NCBI GenBank assembly: GCA_003138365.1
Contig: PLFY01000084.1
Location: forward strand, 93,488 to 127,848
Origin: Acidobacteriaceae bacterium
GTDB taxonomy: Bacteria > Acidobacteriota > Terriglobia > Terriglobales > Acidobacteriaceae
DNA length: 34,361 bases
Direction: 5' to 3'
Every line of letters starts with the position of its first letter. The stretch's first letter is position 1. The notes under the pieces are model-generated. The model ran no database searches. It had not been told where the DNA came from and saw nothing but the letters and a program-made list of their open reading frames with translations. Shown here one piece after another: positions 18,008-25,778 of the stretch. Made by a program: the position numbers and the translations under genes.

Positions 18008-18148
18008 CCCGCATAGCCAGGGATCGCAATTCGCGGTGGTGCATTGGCGATCTATTTGCACCAAATGCCGAGTGCGACAGATTCCGCCATTTGGAACCTG
18101 GGATTGCACAAACCCCAACTAGCTTTTCCGATCCCTAACCCCTGACCT

Positions 18149-18568
18149 CTACGCATCCCACGGATTGACAACCGACGGCGCGATGTCCTCGAAGTGCTTC
18201 ACGTTGCGCGTGGCGAACTTTGCGTGAGAGGCAAGGACGATTCCGGCGATCATGGTGTCGCGGAGTTCTCCGGGGCGGCCTCTTCTTTGTCTATCCGCAG
18301 CCAACTCCGCAGCACGCCTTGCCGCGGCCTCATCGTAGCCCGCGACTCGCTGTTGCACAACCTCGCCGAGCCAACGCTCGAAGGAGGCCATGAGAGCAGC
18401 CCGGCGTTTCCCATCCGGCATCGTCTCCAGGCCAAAGCGAATCTCAAAAACGGTAACGGAAGTTGTCCAGATGGAGGTACGAGGCTGCTGGTCAAGCCAG
18501 CGTGTAACGCGCTCGTCCGGCTTCGGCAGCATGATTTCCGAAACCACGTTCGTATCGAGGATAATCAT
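18149..18568 (-). CDS. PIN-domain toxin, FitB/VapC-like
   Basis: MIILDTNVVSEIMLPKPDERVTRWLDQQP, VFEIRFGLETMPDGKRR, RRGRPGELRDTMIAGIVLAS; ATGA overlap with the antitoxin gene. Confidence 0.92.
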   Translation of the reverse strand: MIILDTNVVSEIMLPKPDERVTRWLDQQPRTSIWTTSVTVFEIRFGLETMPDGKRRAALMASFERWLGEVVQQRVAGYDEAAARRAAELAADRQRRGRPGELRDTMIAGIVLASHAKFATRNVKHFEDIAPSVVNPWDA

Positions 18569-18825
18569 TCGTCAAAGCTTATCGGCTTGAGTGGAAAGCC
18601 GCGCCATTCGCGAATCTCTTCTCCCTCTTGCAGTCCAATTCCCTGCCCGCTGAAGAGGGCAACAGAGGCCGTTCCAAACCCAACAGACGGCGCGTCCTCT
18701 TCCTTGAGCGCGTTACGCAGAATCTCCCGGGCTTCGGCTTCCATACTGAGGCCGTGGCGTTTGGCGCGACGCTGCAAACGCCCCTTCAGCCGGTCTTCAA
18801 GGTTGCGAACCAGAATCTGCGCCAT
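18565..18825 (-). CDS. FitA-like ribbon-helix-helix antitoxin
   Basis: MAQILVRNLEDRLKGRLQRRAKRHGLSMEAEAREILRNAL; start at 18825 directly upstream of the PIN gene. Confidence 0.9.
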   Translation of the reverse strand: MAQILVRNLEDRLKGRLQRRAKRHGLSMEAEAREILRNALKEEDAPSVGFGTASVALFSGQGIGLQEGEEIREWRGFPLKPISFDE

Positions 18826-18845
18826 CCTCGCCTCCGAAACTCCAA

Positions 18846-18861
18846 TGCTATCATGATAGCA
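18846..18861. promoter_or_regulatory. Predicted FitAB operator overlapping an extended -10
   Basis: Perfect 16-bp palindrome TGCTATCATGATAGCA about 20 nt upstream of the fitA-like start; minus strand reads TGC-TATCAT. Confidence 0.75.
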
Positions 18862-18900
18862 CATTCTCGAAATGAGCGCGGAGGCTGTGACCATCGAAGC

Positions 18901-21081
18901 TCAATGCCCTGACTTCGGCAACTTATCCAAAGCGTCGGTTACGATGCCGGAGGTCAGCACTTCCGGCAAGAGCACCGGTTCGCTCTGCCCCGGCGTGTAG
19001 AGCGCGTAGGCTGGAACTCCGCTTCGTCCGAGAGCGGTCAAGGCCTGCGTGATGTCTTCATCGTGGCGCGTCCAGTCGGCCTTCATCAAAACGACATTCC
19101 GGGCCTGAAAAGCCTGCTCTACCTCGGGCTGGTCGAGAGCCACGCGCTCATTCACCTGGCAGCTCAGGCACCAGCTTGCGGTGAAGTCCACAAACACGGG
19201 CTGCCCCGCGGCTAGCGAACGGTTAACCGCAGCCTGCGACCACGGCTGCCAGAGGCCAGACATCTCCGGGGCAGCCAGAGTCTCCGACGCAACGGCCAGC
19301 TTAGCCGGCGCAAGCACGCTTATGGCGATCACGCCGAGCAGAATCAGCGCAGCAACAGCGGCAGCCCAGCGCCTTGCCGGCCACCGGCCCAGAAACCATC
19401 CGGCAATCGCGAGCAGCAAAAAGCTGGTCAGCAGCGCCGCCAGAATTCCAGCGCCATAAGCCTGCGCCAGTACCCACGCCAGCCAGATGACGGTGGCAAA
19501 GATCGGCACCGAGACAGCCTGACGCAGCACTTCCATCCAGACGCCGGGCTTGGGAAGCAGCCGCGTCCAGGCCGGATGCAGAGTCAGCGCGAAATAAGGC
19601 GCGGCCAGGCCAAGAGCCAACGCCGTGAAGACAGCAAACGTCACTGCGGCGGGCTGGGCCAGCGCGTAGCCGATGGCCGCTCCCATAAACGGAGCTGTGC
19701 ATGGCGTGGCCACCACAACAGCCAGCACCCCGGTGAAAAAGCTGCCGGCGTAGCCATGCTTTGAAGCCAGCGTTCCACCAGCGCTGGTCAGCGTCATGCC
19801 GATCTCGAACTGTCCCGCCAGCGACAGACCCACAAAGAACAGCAACCCCGCCATCAGCGCCAGAAACACCGGCGATTGGAATTGGAATCCCCACCCCAGC
19901 GTTGCTCCCGCCGCGCGCAACCCCAGCAGCACGGCCACCAGCACCCAAAACGAAACCAGAATGCCGAGCGTATAAACCAATCCATGCGTCCTGAGCCTGT
20001 GCAGTTCCTTGTGGCCGGAATGCACCAGCGCCAGCCCCTTCAAAAACAGCACCGGAAACACGCAGGGCATCAGATTCAGCAGCAGACCGCCCAGAAAAGC
20101 CAGCCCCGTAGCCCGAGCCAGTGCAGCCCACGAGAGCGGTGTAGCAGCGGTCGGACCTGTGCTCAAGGGCGTCGGCGGCGGCACAGGTGCGGAGGAGCGT
20201 GTTGCCGCGGCAGTCGCCGGCGCGGGCGATGTGGGTGCCGACGCTTGAGCCTCTACCCTGCCGGGCAGCGCCGCAAGCTCGAACGCCCGTCCGCCCGAAA
20301 GTTCCAGAACCCCTTTCAATTGAGAAGGATTTGCGGTAAGATTCGCGTCTTTCTTGAGGTCAAGGATCAGGCCGTTCGCCGTGGGCGTCAGCTTTTGCGG
20401 GGCCGGATTGTCGAGGATGTTCTCGTCGGACGGGAAGAATGAAGCCTCGATCTCTGCCTGGCCGGTTTCGACGGAGAGACGGAAGCCTTCCTTCGTCGGC
20501 TGAAAGACCGCTTTATCGCTGGCTGGCAATGAAGTGGGAAGTCGACCCGCCATGCGATTGAATATCTCGCTGTCGGACTTCAGCGAAACCGGCTTGCCTG
20601 GGCGGTCGTCAACCTCACGGCTCACCTCCAGCTCCGCCTTGCCGGGGATGCAGCTCGCCCGGCAAACTAACCAATCTACCTTGGCGTGGAGGATAGCCGG
20701 ACCGGGCTTCGCCGTCTTCGCCACGTTCAGCGTCAGTGGGAAGAGCGCCTCGTCTTCATACCCAAAGTCCATCAACGGGCCGAGCGGCAGACGCCTGGGA
20801 GCAGGAAACTGCAAAGCCCCGGCAGTAATGCCCTCGGGAAGCGTCCATTGCGCGTGCGGCGGCTCGCCTGCATCGCCCGCATTCTTCCAGTAGATATGCC
20901 AGCCCGGCTCCATCTTGAAATAAAGCCCAGCATCGGCCGGTTCACCACGATTCAACCCTTGGGAAAGAACAAGCAGTTGCACATGCACATGCGGCGCGTC
21001 GGCGGAACTCGACACCGCCTGCGCGGGCAGACCCGTGGCAAGCAAAACCGACAACGCGAAGATCAAACGGAAAAGGCGCAT
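18901..21081 (-). CDS. DsbD-like protein-disulfide reductase (N-terminal DsbD domain, TM core, C-terminal thioredoxin fold)
   Basis: LNLMPCVFPVLFLKGL, VVATPCTAPFMGAAIGYAL, VDFTASWCLSCQVNE. Confidence 0.93.
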   Translation of the reverse strand: MRLFRLIFALSVLLATGLPAQAVSSSADAPHVHVQLLVLSQGLNRGEPADAGLYFKMEPGWHIYWKNAGDAGEPPHAQWTLPEGITAGALQFPAPRRLPLGPLMDFGYEDEALFPLTLNVAKTAKPGPAILHAKVDWLVCRASCIPGKAELEVSREVDDRPGKPVSLKSDSEIFNRMAGRLPTSLPASDKAVFQPTKEGFRLSVETGQAEIEASFFPSDENILDNPAPQKLTPTANGLILDLKKDANLTANPSQLKGVLELSGGRAFELAALPGRVEAQASAPTSPAPATAAATRSSAPVPPPTPLSTGPTAATPLSWAALARATGLAFLGGLLLNLMPCVFPVLFLKGLALVHSGHKELHRLRTHGLVYTLGILVSFWVLVAVLLGLRAAGATLGWGFQFQSPVFLALMAGLLFFVGLSLAGQFEIGMTLTSAGGTLASKHGYAGSFFTGVLAVVVATPCTAPFMGAAIGYALAQPAAVTFAVFTALALGLAAPYFALTLHPAWTRLLPKPGVWMEVLRQAVSVPIFATVIWLAWVLAQAYGAGILAALLTSFLLLAIAGWFLGRWPARRWAAAVAALILLGVIAISVLAPAKLAVASETLAAPEMSGLWQPWSQAAVNRSLAAGQPVFVDFTASWCLSCQVNERVALDQPEVEQAFQARNVVLMKADWTRHDEDITQALTALGRSGVPAYALYTPGQSEPVLLPEVLTSGIVTDALDKLPKSGH

Positions 21082-21144
21082 GAAGGGGAAACGTTGACTC
21101 CTGGTTGTTTGACTCAGTCTGCCGGACGATAGTCGCAGCCAATG

Positions 21145-21609
21145 CTAGCTTCCTTGCTCGGCGTGCAAATCGGCCCGCGCCGCATGTTCCCTGAAAATGC
21201 AATCGTTCTGGACACATTTGACCCCAGCCGCTCGTGCCCTGGCCACCGCCTGCTCGTGGATCACTTCATCCTGCAGCCACAGATAGGGAATACCCAGCCG
21301 GATCACGTCGTCCACAATAGCCGGAACGAACTCCGAAGCCCGAAAAACGTCCACGAGATCAATGCCTGCGCCGGTCTGATTGCGGTCGGCGGCCTGTGCA
21401 GCGGCCTGAGCAGCTTCCAGGTCCGGATAGCACTTGAGGCCGAGCACCTCGCTCAGCGCGGGATTCACCGGAATCACGCGATAACCGTTCGCGGCCAGAT
21501 AGAGCCCGATGTTATGGCTGGCGCGCCAGGGTTTGTCGCTCATGCCCACCACGGCAATGGTCTTGGCCTGGCGCAGCATCTCGTCGATGACGGACGGATC
21601 GTTTCCCAT
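21145..21609 (-). CDS. CoA-binding domain protein (YccU-like)
   Basis: IAVVGMSDKPWRASHNIGLYLAANGYRVIPVNP, VIHEQAVARARAAGVKCVQNDCIFREH. Confidence 0.9.
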   Translation of the reverse strand: MGNDPSVIDEMLRQAKTIAVVGMSDKPWRASHNIGLYLAANGYRVIPVNPALSEVLGLKCYPDLEAAQAAAQAADRNQTGAGIDLVDVFRASEFVPAIVDDVIRLGIPYLWLQDEVIHEQAVARARAAGVKCVQNDCIFREHAARADLHAEQGS

Positions 21610-21628
21610 ACCTTAGCTACCAGTCCCT

Positions 21629-22766
21629 CTATACATCGAGATCGTCATCGGCTTCGGCAGCCACAGCCGTTCCCCGGCGCTTGGCCAGCAGATAACCACG
21701 CAGAAACGGCTCCAGGTAACCGTCGAGCACCTTGTCCACGTCGCCGACTTCGACCTTGGTCCGGTGATCCTTGGCGATCCTGTAGGGCTGCAAAACATAG
21801 GACCGGATCTGCGAGCCGAAGTTGATCTCCAGCTTCGAGTCTTCGAGCTTCTTGCTTACCGCACGCTTTTTTTCGAGCTCATACTCGTAAAGCCGCGAGC
21901 GCAGCATCTTCATGGCCTTCTCGCGGTTCTTGTGCTGCGAGCGCTCGTTCTGGCAGCAGACCACAATGCCGGTGGGCAGGTGAGTCATGCGCACGGCGGA
22001 GTCGGTGGTGTTCACGTGCTGGCCGCCCTTGCCGCCGGAGCGATAGGTGTCGATGCGCAGGTCCTCCACCTTCAAATCCACATAGATGGTTTCGTCGATC
22101 TCCGGCGATACATAGACTGAGGCAAACGAAGTGTGCCGCCGCTTGGCCTGGTCGAAGGGCGAGATGCGCACCAGGCGGTGAACGCCGCTTTCGCCGGCCA
22201 GTTGCCCGAAGGCGTACTCGCCGATGATGGTGAAAGTGGCGGACTTGATGCCCGCCTCTTCGCCATCCTGGTAGTCGTTCATCTCCGTCTTGAAGCCCTG
22301 TTGCTCGGCCCAGCGCAGGTACATGCGCAAGAGCATCTCTGCCCAGTCTTGACTTTCAGTCCCGCCCGCGCCCGGATGGACGGTGACAATGGCGTTGAGC
22401 GGGTCGGCCTCGCCGTTGAGCATCGTCCGGGCCTCGAGGGCTTCATTGAAGGCAGCCAGAGCCTTGATGTCTCGCTCCAGGTCGGCCAACACGTCTTCAC
22501 CCTCGCGGGCAAGCTCGAAGTAGGCTTCGATATCGCTGGACCGGCGAACAAGCTCCTCATCGTCGGCGACAAGGTTTTCCAGGCGTTTGCGGTCGCGCAT
22601 CAACGGCTTGCTGGCGCCGGTGTCGGACCAGAGTGCCGGATCGGCCAGTTTTGTCTCTATAGCGGCGAGTTCCCTGCGGATGCGAGCAGGGTCAAAGATA
22701 CTCCCGCAGGTCGCGCACTTGATCGCGCACGGGAGCGTAAGCGAATTCTAGATCGTTCAAGGACAT
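21629..22766 (-). CDS. prfB: Peptide chain release factor 2, expressed through a programmed +1 frameshift at CTT TGA
   Basis: ORF 21629..22603 carries GGKGGQHVNTTDSAVR and SPF (ISPFDQAKRRHTSF); minus-strand ATG at 22766 gives MSLNDLEFAYAPVRDQVRDLREYL then TGA, followed in +1 by DPARIRRELAAIETKLADPALW. Confidence 0.93.
22691..22697 (-). other. prfB: prfB programmed frameshift site CTTTGAC with upstream SD-like CGGGAG
   Basis: Minus strand reads CGG GAG TAT CTT TGA C, resembling the E. coli site AGG GGG TAT CTT TGA C. Confidence 0.93.
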
Positions 22767-22870
22767 GGCTTTGCTCGGACCTGACTTTGGATTTGGACTG
22801 TGAATCTGCGTTCCTTCGACTAGGATAGCATTGCGCCGGTTTTTAGCAGCTTGAGGCAAACGTCATCGAC

Positions 22871-22900
22871 TTGATTTGTGTACACGTTTGTGTTCATAAT
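22871..22900 (+). promoter_or_regulatory. Predicted brnTA promoter with palindromic spacer
   Basis: TTGATT (22871), CATAAT (22895-22900); spacer contains GTGTACAC (22878-22885) and ACAC-gttt-GTGT. Confidence 0.5.
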
Positions 22901-22912
22901 GGTAGGTAGGCA

Positions 22913-23206
22913 ATGGCGGGCAAGGAACTCGAATTCGAGTGGGACGAAGCCAAGGCCAGCATCAATCTGGAGAAGCACAGGGTTTCGTTTCTGACCGCCT
23001 CCGCAATCTTTTTGAATGAGAGATTGGAGCGCATCGACGACCGCAAGGAGTACGCCGAACTCCGCTGGATTGCACTGGGGCGCGTTGAGAGCGAGGTCTA
23101 TCGCGTTGTGTATACCTGGCGCGATGAGAATCTGGTTCGCCTCATCAGCGCCCAGAAAGCGAGCAAAGATGAACGGGAAATCTACTATCGTGAGACATTC
23201 GCTTAG
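22913..23206 (+). CDS. brnT: BrnT family toxin
   Basis: LEFEWDEAKASINLEKHRVSFLTASAIF, RWIALGRVESEVYRVVYTWRDENLVRLISAQKASKDEREIYY. Confidence 0.92.
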   Translation: MAGKELEFEWDEAKASINLEKHRVSFLTASAIFLNERLERIDDRKEYAELRWIALGRVESEVYRVVYTWRDENLVRLISAQKASKDEREIYYRETFA

Positions 23207-23459
23207 CGAAATCAGCGCTATGCGCGAGTCAGGCGAAGACGGGACCAGCGCGGATGCGCCGGAGGCTGAGTCGCTGGGCGCGGAGTTCTGGAAATCCGCG
23301 CGGGTGGTGATGCCGGCTGGAAAGACCTCCGTTCACCTGCGCCTCGACAGCGACGTGGTCGAATGGTTCCGGGCGCGCGGCAAAGGACACCTGACCCGCA
23401 TGAATGCCGTCCTCAGAGCCTACGTCGAAGCGCAGAAGCAACACCCGCGGTTGGGCTAA
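23169..23459 (+). CDS. brnA: BrnA-like antitoxin
   Basis: Overlaps the brnT 3' end; C-terminal RHH-like KTSVHLRLDSDVVEWFRARGKGHLTRMNAVLRAYVEAQ. Confidence 0.88.
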   Translation: MNGKSTIVRHSLSEISAMRESGEDGTSADAPEAESLGAEFWKSARVVMPAGKTSVHLRLDSDVVEWFRARGKGHLTRMNAVLRAYVEAQKQHPRLG

Positions 23460-23526
23460 CCGCATTTGGCTCGGAGATCGAGGGAGTTCATCCCAGGTCC
23501 CAAAAGTGGGAGCTGAGGCATCCGGC

Positions 23527-23988
23527 TTATCTTGGCGCCGGAGCCTCTTGTTTACTCTTTAATGCGGCCCTATTAAGCAGCTTTATCTGATGCAGCTTCT
23601 GAGCGGCACCCTTTTCGTCGCCGGATAAAAGTATGTCGGAGATCCCATCTCCGTCTCGCCCGAAGATCCGACGCGTGGTCATTACGTCTTGGTAGACTTT
23701 CGCTACAGTGCTGTAGACCTCTTCGTCAGCCGCAGACTCCTTTAGCCTCGACACCTTGCTCTCGAGCTTCACCGAATCGGCTTCTCGCGGCGCCCAAACT
23801 GTGTCGTCTGCCCTGATTGCCTCTATCTGAAGTTTTACGGAATCGAACCAGTCGAACGCCAAATCGAGCACCTTTGGATCCAGTCGAGCCCAGTCGACGG
23901 TCTCCTTTTGCTCTTGCTGGCTGGGGATTTGCGAAAACGACATAGCACTGCCAAGGAGCAGGAGCGTCAACTTGAAGATGGCTTTCAT
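23527..23988 (-). CDS. Hypothetical secreted protein
   Basis: Signal-peptide-like MKAIFKLTLLLLGSAMSFSQ; no family recognised. Confidence 0.5.
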   Translation of the reverse strand: MKAIFKLTLLLLGSAMSFSQIPSQQEQKETVDWARLDPKVLDLAFDWFDSVKLQIEAIRADDTVWAPREADSVKLESKVSRLKESAADEEVYSTVAKVYQDVMTTRRIFGRDGDGISDILLSGDEKGAAQKLHQIKLLNRAALKSKQEAPAPR

Positions 23989-24113
23989 AACCTTTTCTCC
24001 TTCTTCTTATGACTACCAATGGTAACGCCACAAAGGTCTCAGATGCGGTGAGGGCGCAGGTTACGATGGTCTGGGCGACTTGGACAAGAAAGCCTGACGC
24101 GCCGACACACACG

Positions 24114-24241
24114 CTACTTCACCACCTTGATCTCATCGAGCAGATCGGGATGGCGATCCAGCACTTTGAGCAGCTTGACCAGGGCTGACGGCGGCTCGGT
24201 CTTGCCGTTCTCGTAGCGGAAGAAGGCATGGTCGCCGCTGT
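24114..24241 (-). pseudogene. Truncated MqsA-like antitoxin C-terminal fragment (copy A)
   Basis: Minus strand: GDHAFFRYENGKTEPPSALVKLLKVLDRHPDLLDEIKVVK*; no intact upstream portion. Confidence 0.7.
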
Positions 24242-24307
24242 CGCGGAAAGGGAGCAATGGTCGGAATTCCGCCGCCCCACGCCAGGTTGAGTGGCAAGAA
24301 CGAGGGA

Positions 24308-24340
24308 TTGACTTTCATTGCGGACAGTGCAATAGTTGCA
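24308..24340 (+). promoter_or_regulatory. Predicted promoter/operator of the second DUF4160/DUF2442-HTH module
   Basis: TTGACT (24308-24313), N17, AATAGT (24331-24336); inverted repeat TGCAA-TAG-TTGCA (24328-24340) overlaps the -10. Confidence 0.5.
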
Positions 24341-24363
24341 TTACGTTGTTTTGGTGGGACAGT

Positions 24364-24597
24364 ATGCCGGTTTTACAACGTTTCGGGTCTGTCAGCGTGC
24401 GCATGTACGCCGACGATCACCGGCCGCCTCACTTCCATATTGTCGCGCCGGACTTTCAGGTTTTGGTGCGGATTTCGGATTTGACGGTGATTGTTGGAGA
24501 GGCCAGACCGACACAGATCGCCGAGGCCTTGGCCTGGGCGCAAAGCCATCAAGAGGCTCTGGCGCTGCGGTGGACAGAACTGAACGAACGGGAGTAA
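24364..24597 (+). CDS. DUF4160 small protein (TA-like module, copy 2)
   Basis: MPVLQRFGSVSVRMYADDHRPPHFHIVAPDFQVLVRISDLTVIVG; DxxPPHFH signature. Confidence 0.8.
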   Translation: MPVLQRFGSVSVRMYADDHRPPHFHIVAPDFQVLVRISDLTVIVGEARPTQIAEALAWAQSHQEALALRWTELNERE

Positions 24598-24602
24598 CGA
24601 TC

Positions 24603-25052
24603 ATGCCGAGAAAAACTTTGCCGCGTATCGCGTCTGTTGCCGCCGGCAAGAAGCCGTTGACCTTGCTCATTCGTTGGGAAAAGGGCCGGGAGAGCCGGGT
24701 TGATGTTTCCGGCCTGGTGGAAACCTTCCGCGTTTATGAGCCGTTGCGCCGCTCGCCGGAATTGTTTGGGCGTGTGCAGGTTGGCGACTATGGCACGGAT
24801 GTTTGCTGGCCGGATGAAATCGACATGGCCGCCGATACGCTTTGGCGGCTTGCGCAAGAGCAATCGGGGCAGACCATGTCGCCCGATGCGTTCAAGCATT
24901 GGCGGGAACGCAAAGCCTATACGCTCGATGTTGCCGCTGCCGCGCTGGGGTTGAGTCGCCGCATGGTTGCCTACTATGAACAGGGTGCGAAGCCGATTCC
25001 GCGTGTCGTTGCGCTTGCCACTCACGCCCTTGATTCCTTGTCGATGAAATAA
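24603..25052 (+). CDS. DUF2442-like domain fused to a C-terminal XRE-type HTH
   Basis: N-terminal half with LVETFRVYEPLRRSPELFGRVQVGDYGTDVCWPDEIDMAADTLWRLA; C-terminal half TLDVAAAALGLSRRMVAYYEQGAKPIPRVVALATHALD is an HTH. Confidence 0.75.
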   Translation: MPRKTLPRIASVAAGKKPLTLLIRWEKGRESRVDVSGLVETFRVYEPLRRSPELFGRVQVGDYGTDVCWPDEIDMAADTLWRLAQEQSGQTMSPDAFKHWRERKAYTLDVAAAALGLSRRMVAYYEQGAKPIPRVVALATHALDSLSMK

Positions 25053-25063
25053 GTTGAGACGGC

Positions 25064-25339
25064 ATGAAGAAGGTTCCTGAGTTCAAGAACGAGGACGAAG
25101 AGTTTGAGTTCTGGTCCACGGCGGACTCGACCGAATACGTCGATTGGTCTAGAGACCTGCGGGTGAAGTTCGTCAAACTCAAGCCCACATTGCGCACCAT
25201 CTCCGTGCGGCTGCCCGTGGCCATGGTTGAAGATTTGAAGATCCTGGCCAACCAGCGCCACGTTCCCTACCAGTCGCTGCTCAAGGTCTTTCTGGCCGAA
25301 CGGCTGCAGCGGGAGAAGACGCGGCGGCTGGCGGTATAG
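25064..25339 (+). CDS. CopG-type (BrnT-associated style) antitoxin, apparently orphan
   Basis: VPEFKNEDEEFEFWSTADSTEYVDW...RTISVRLPVAMVEDLKILANQRHVPYQSLLKVFLAERL; no adjacent toxin ORF recognised. Confidence 0.8.
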   Translation: MKKVPEFKNEDEEFEFWSTADSTEYVDWSRDLRVKFVKLKPTLRTISVRLPVAMVEDLKILANQRHVPYQSLLKVFLAERLQREKTRRLAV

Positions 25340-25366
25340 GCTGGACACCCGGCTGCCTAAACCATC

Positions 25367-25499
25367 CTATGTAACCTTGATCTCTTCGAGCAGATCAGGA
25401 TGACGGTCCAGAACTTTGAGCAGCTTGACAAGCGCTAACGGCGGCTTGGTCTTGCCGTTCTCGAAGCGCGAAAACGCATTGATGCCGCCGCCGTTTGCC
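25367..25499 (-). pseudogene. Truncated MqsA-like antitoxin C-terminal fragment (copy B)
   Basis: Minus strand: GGGINAFSRFENGKTKPPLALVKLLKVLDRHPDLLEEIKVT*; in-frame stop just upstream and no start. Confidence 0.75.
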
Positions 25500-25778
25500 G
25501 ATAATTACGATGCGCCAGCGCATAATCATCGCATGGGATACCTCCACTAAAATCTCATTTTCCCCGCCGGAAACGGTTACCCCACCCCCCCCTACCCCTA
25601 ATTCGACGCAATTCCCGTCCTCCATGCAGCGCAACTATATGATAATAAACAATATAGAAAAACTTCCTATTACACAAAGAGTAAACATGGAAGCCCGAAA
25701 ATGCGCTGTTTTTCGAGGAAAAACCACGATTTTCGCATCAGAATCAGCGAAATCGCTCGAAAGAATCCTATGATCTTG

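Noticed and set aside
24336-25052. 238-aa ORF taken as a single long protein
   Set aside because: The first 89 codons overlap the DUF4160 gene out of frame; the DUF2442-HTH start is better placed at 24603.
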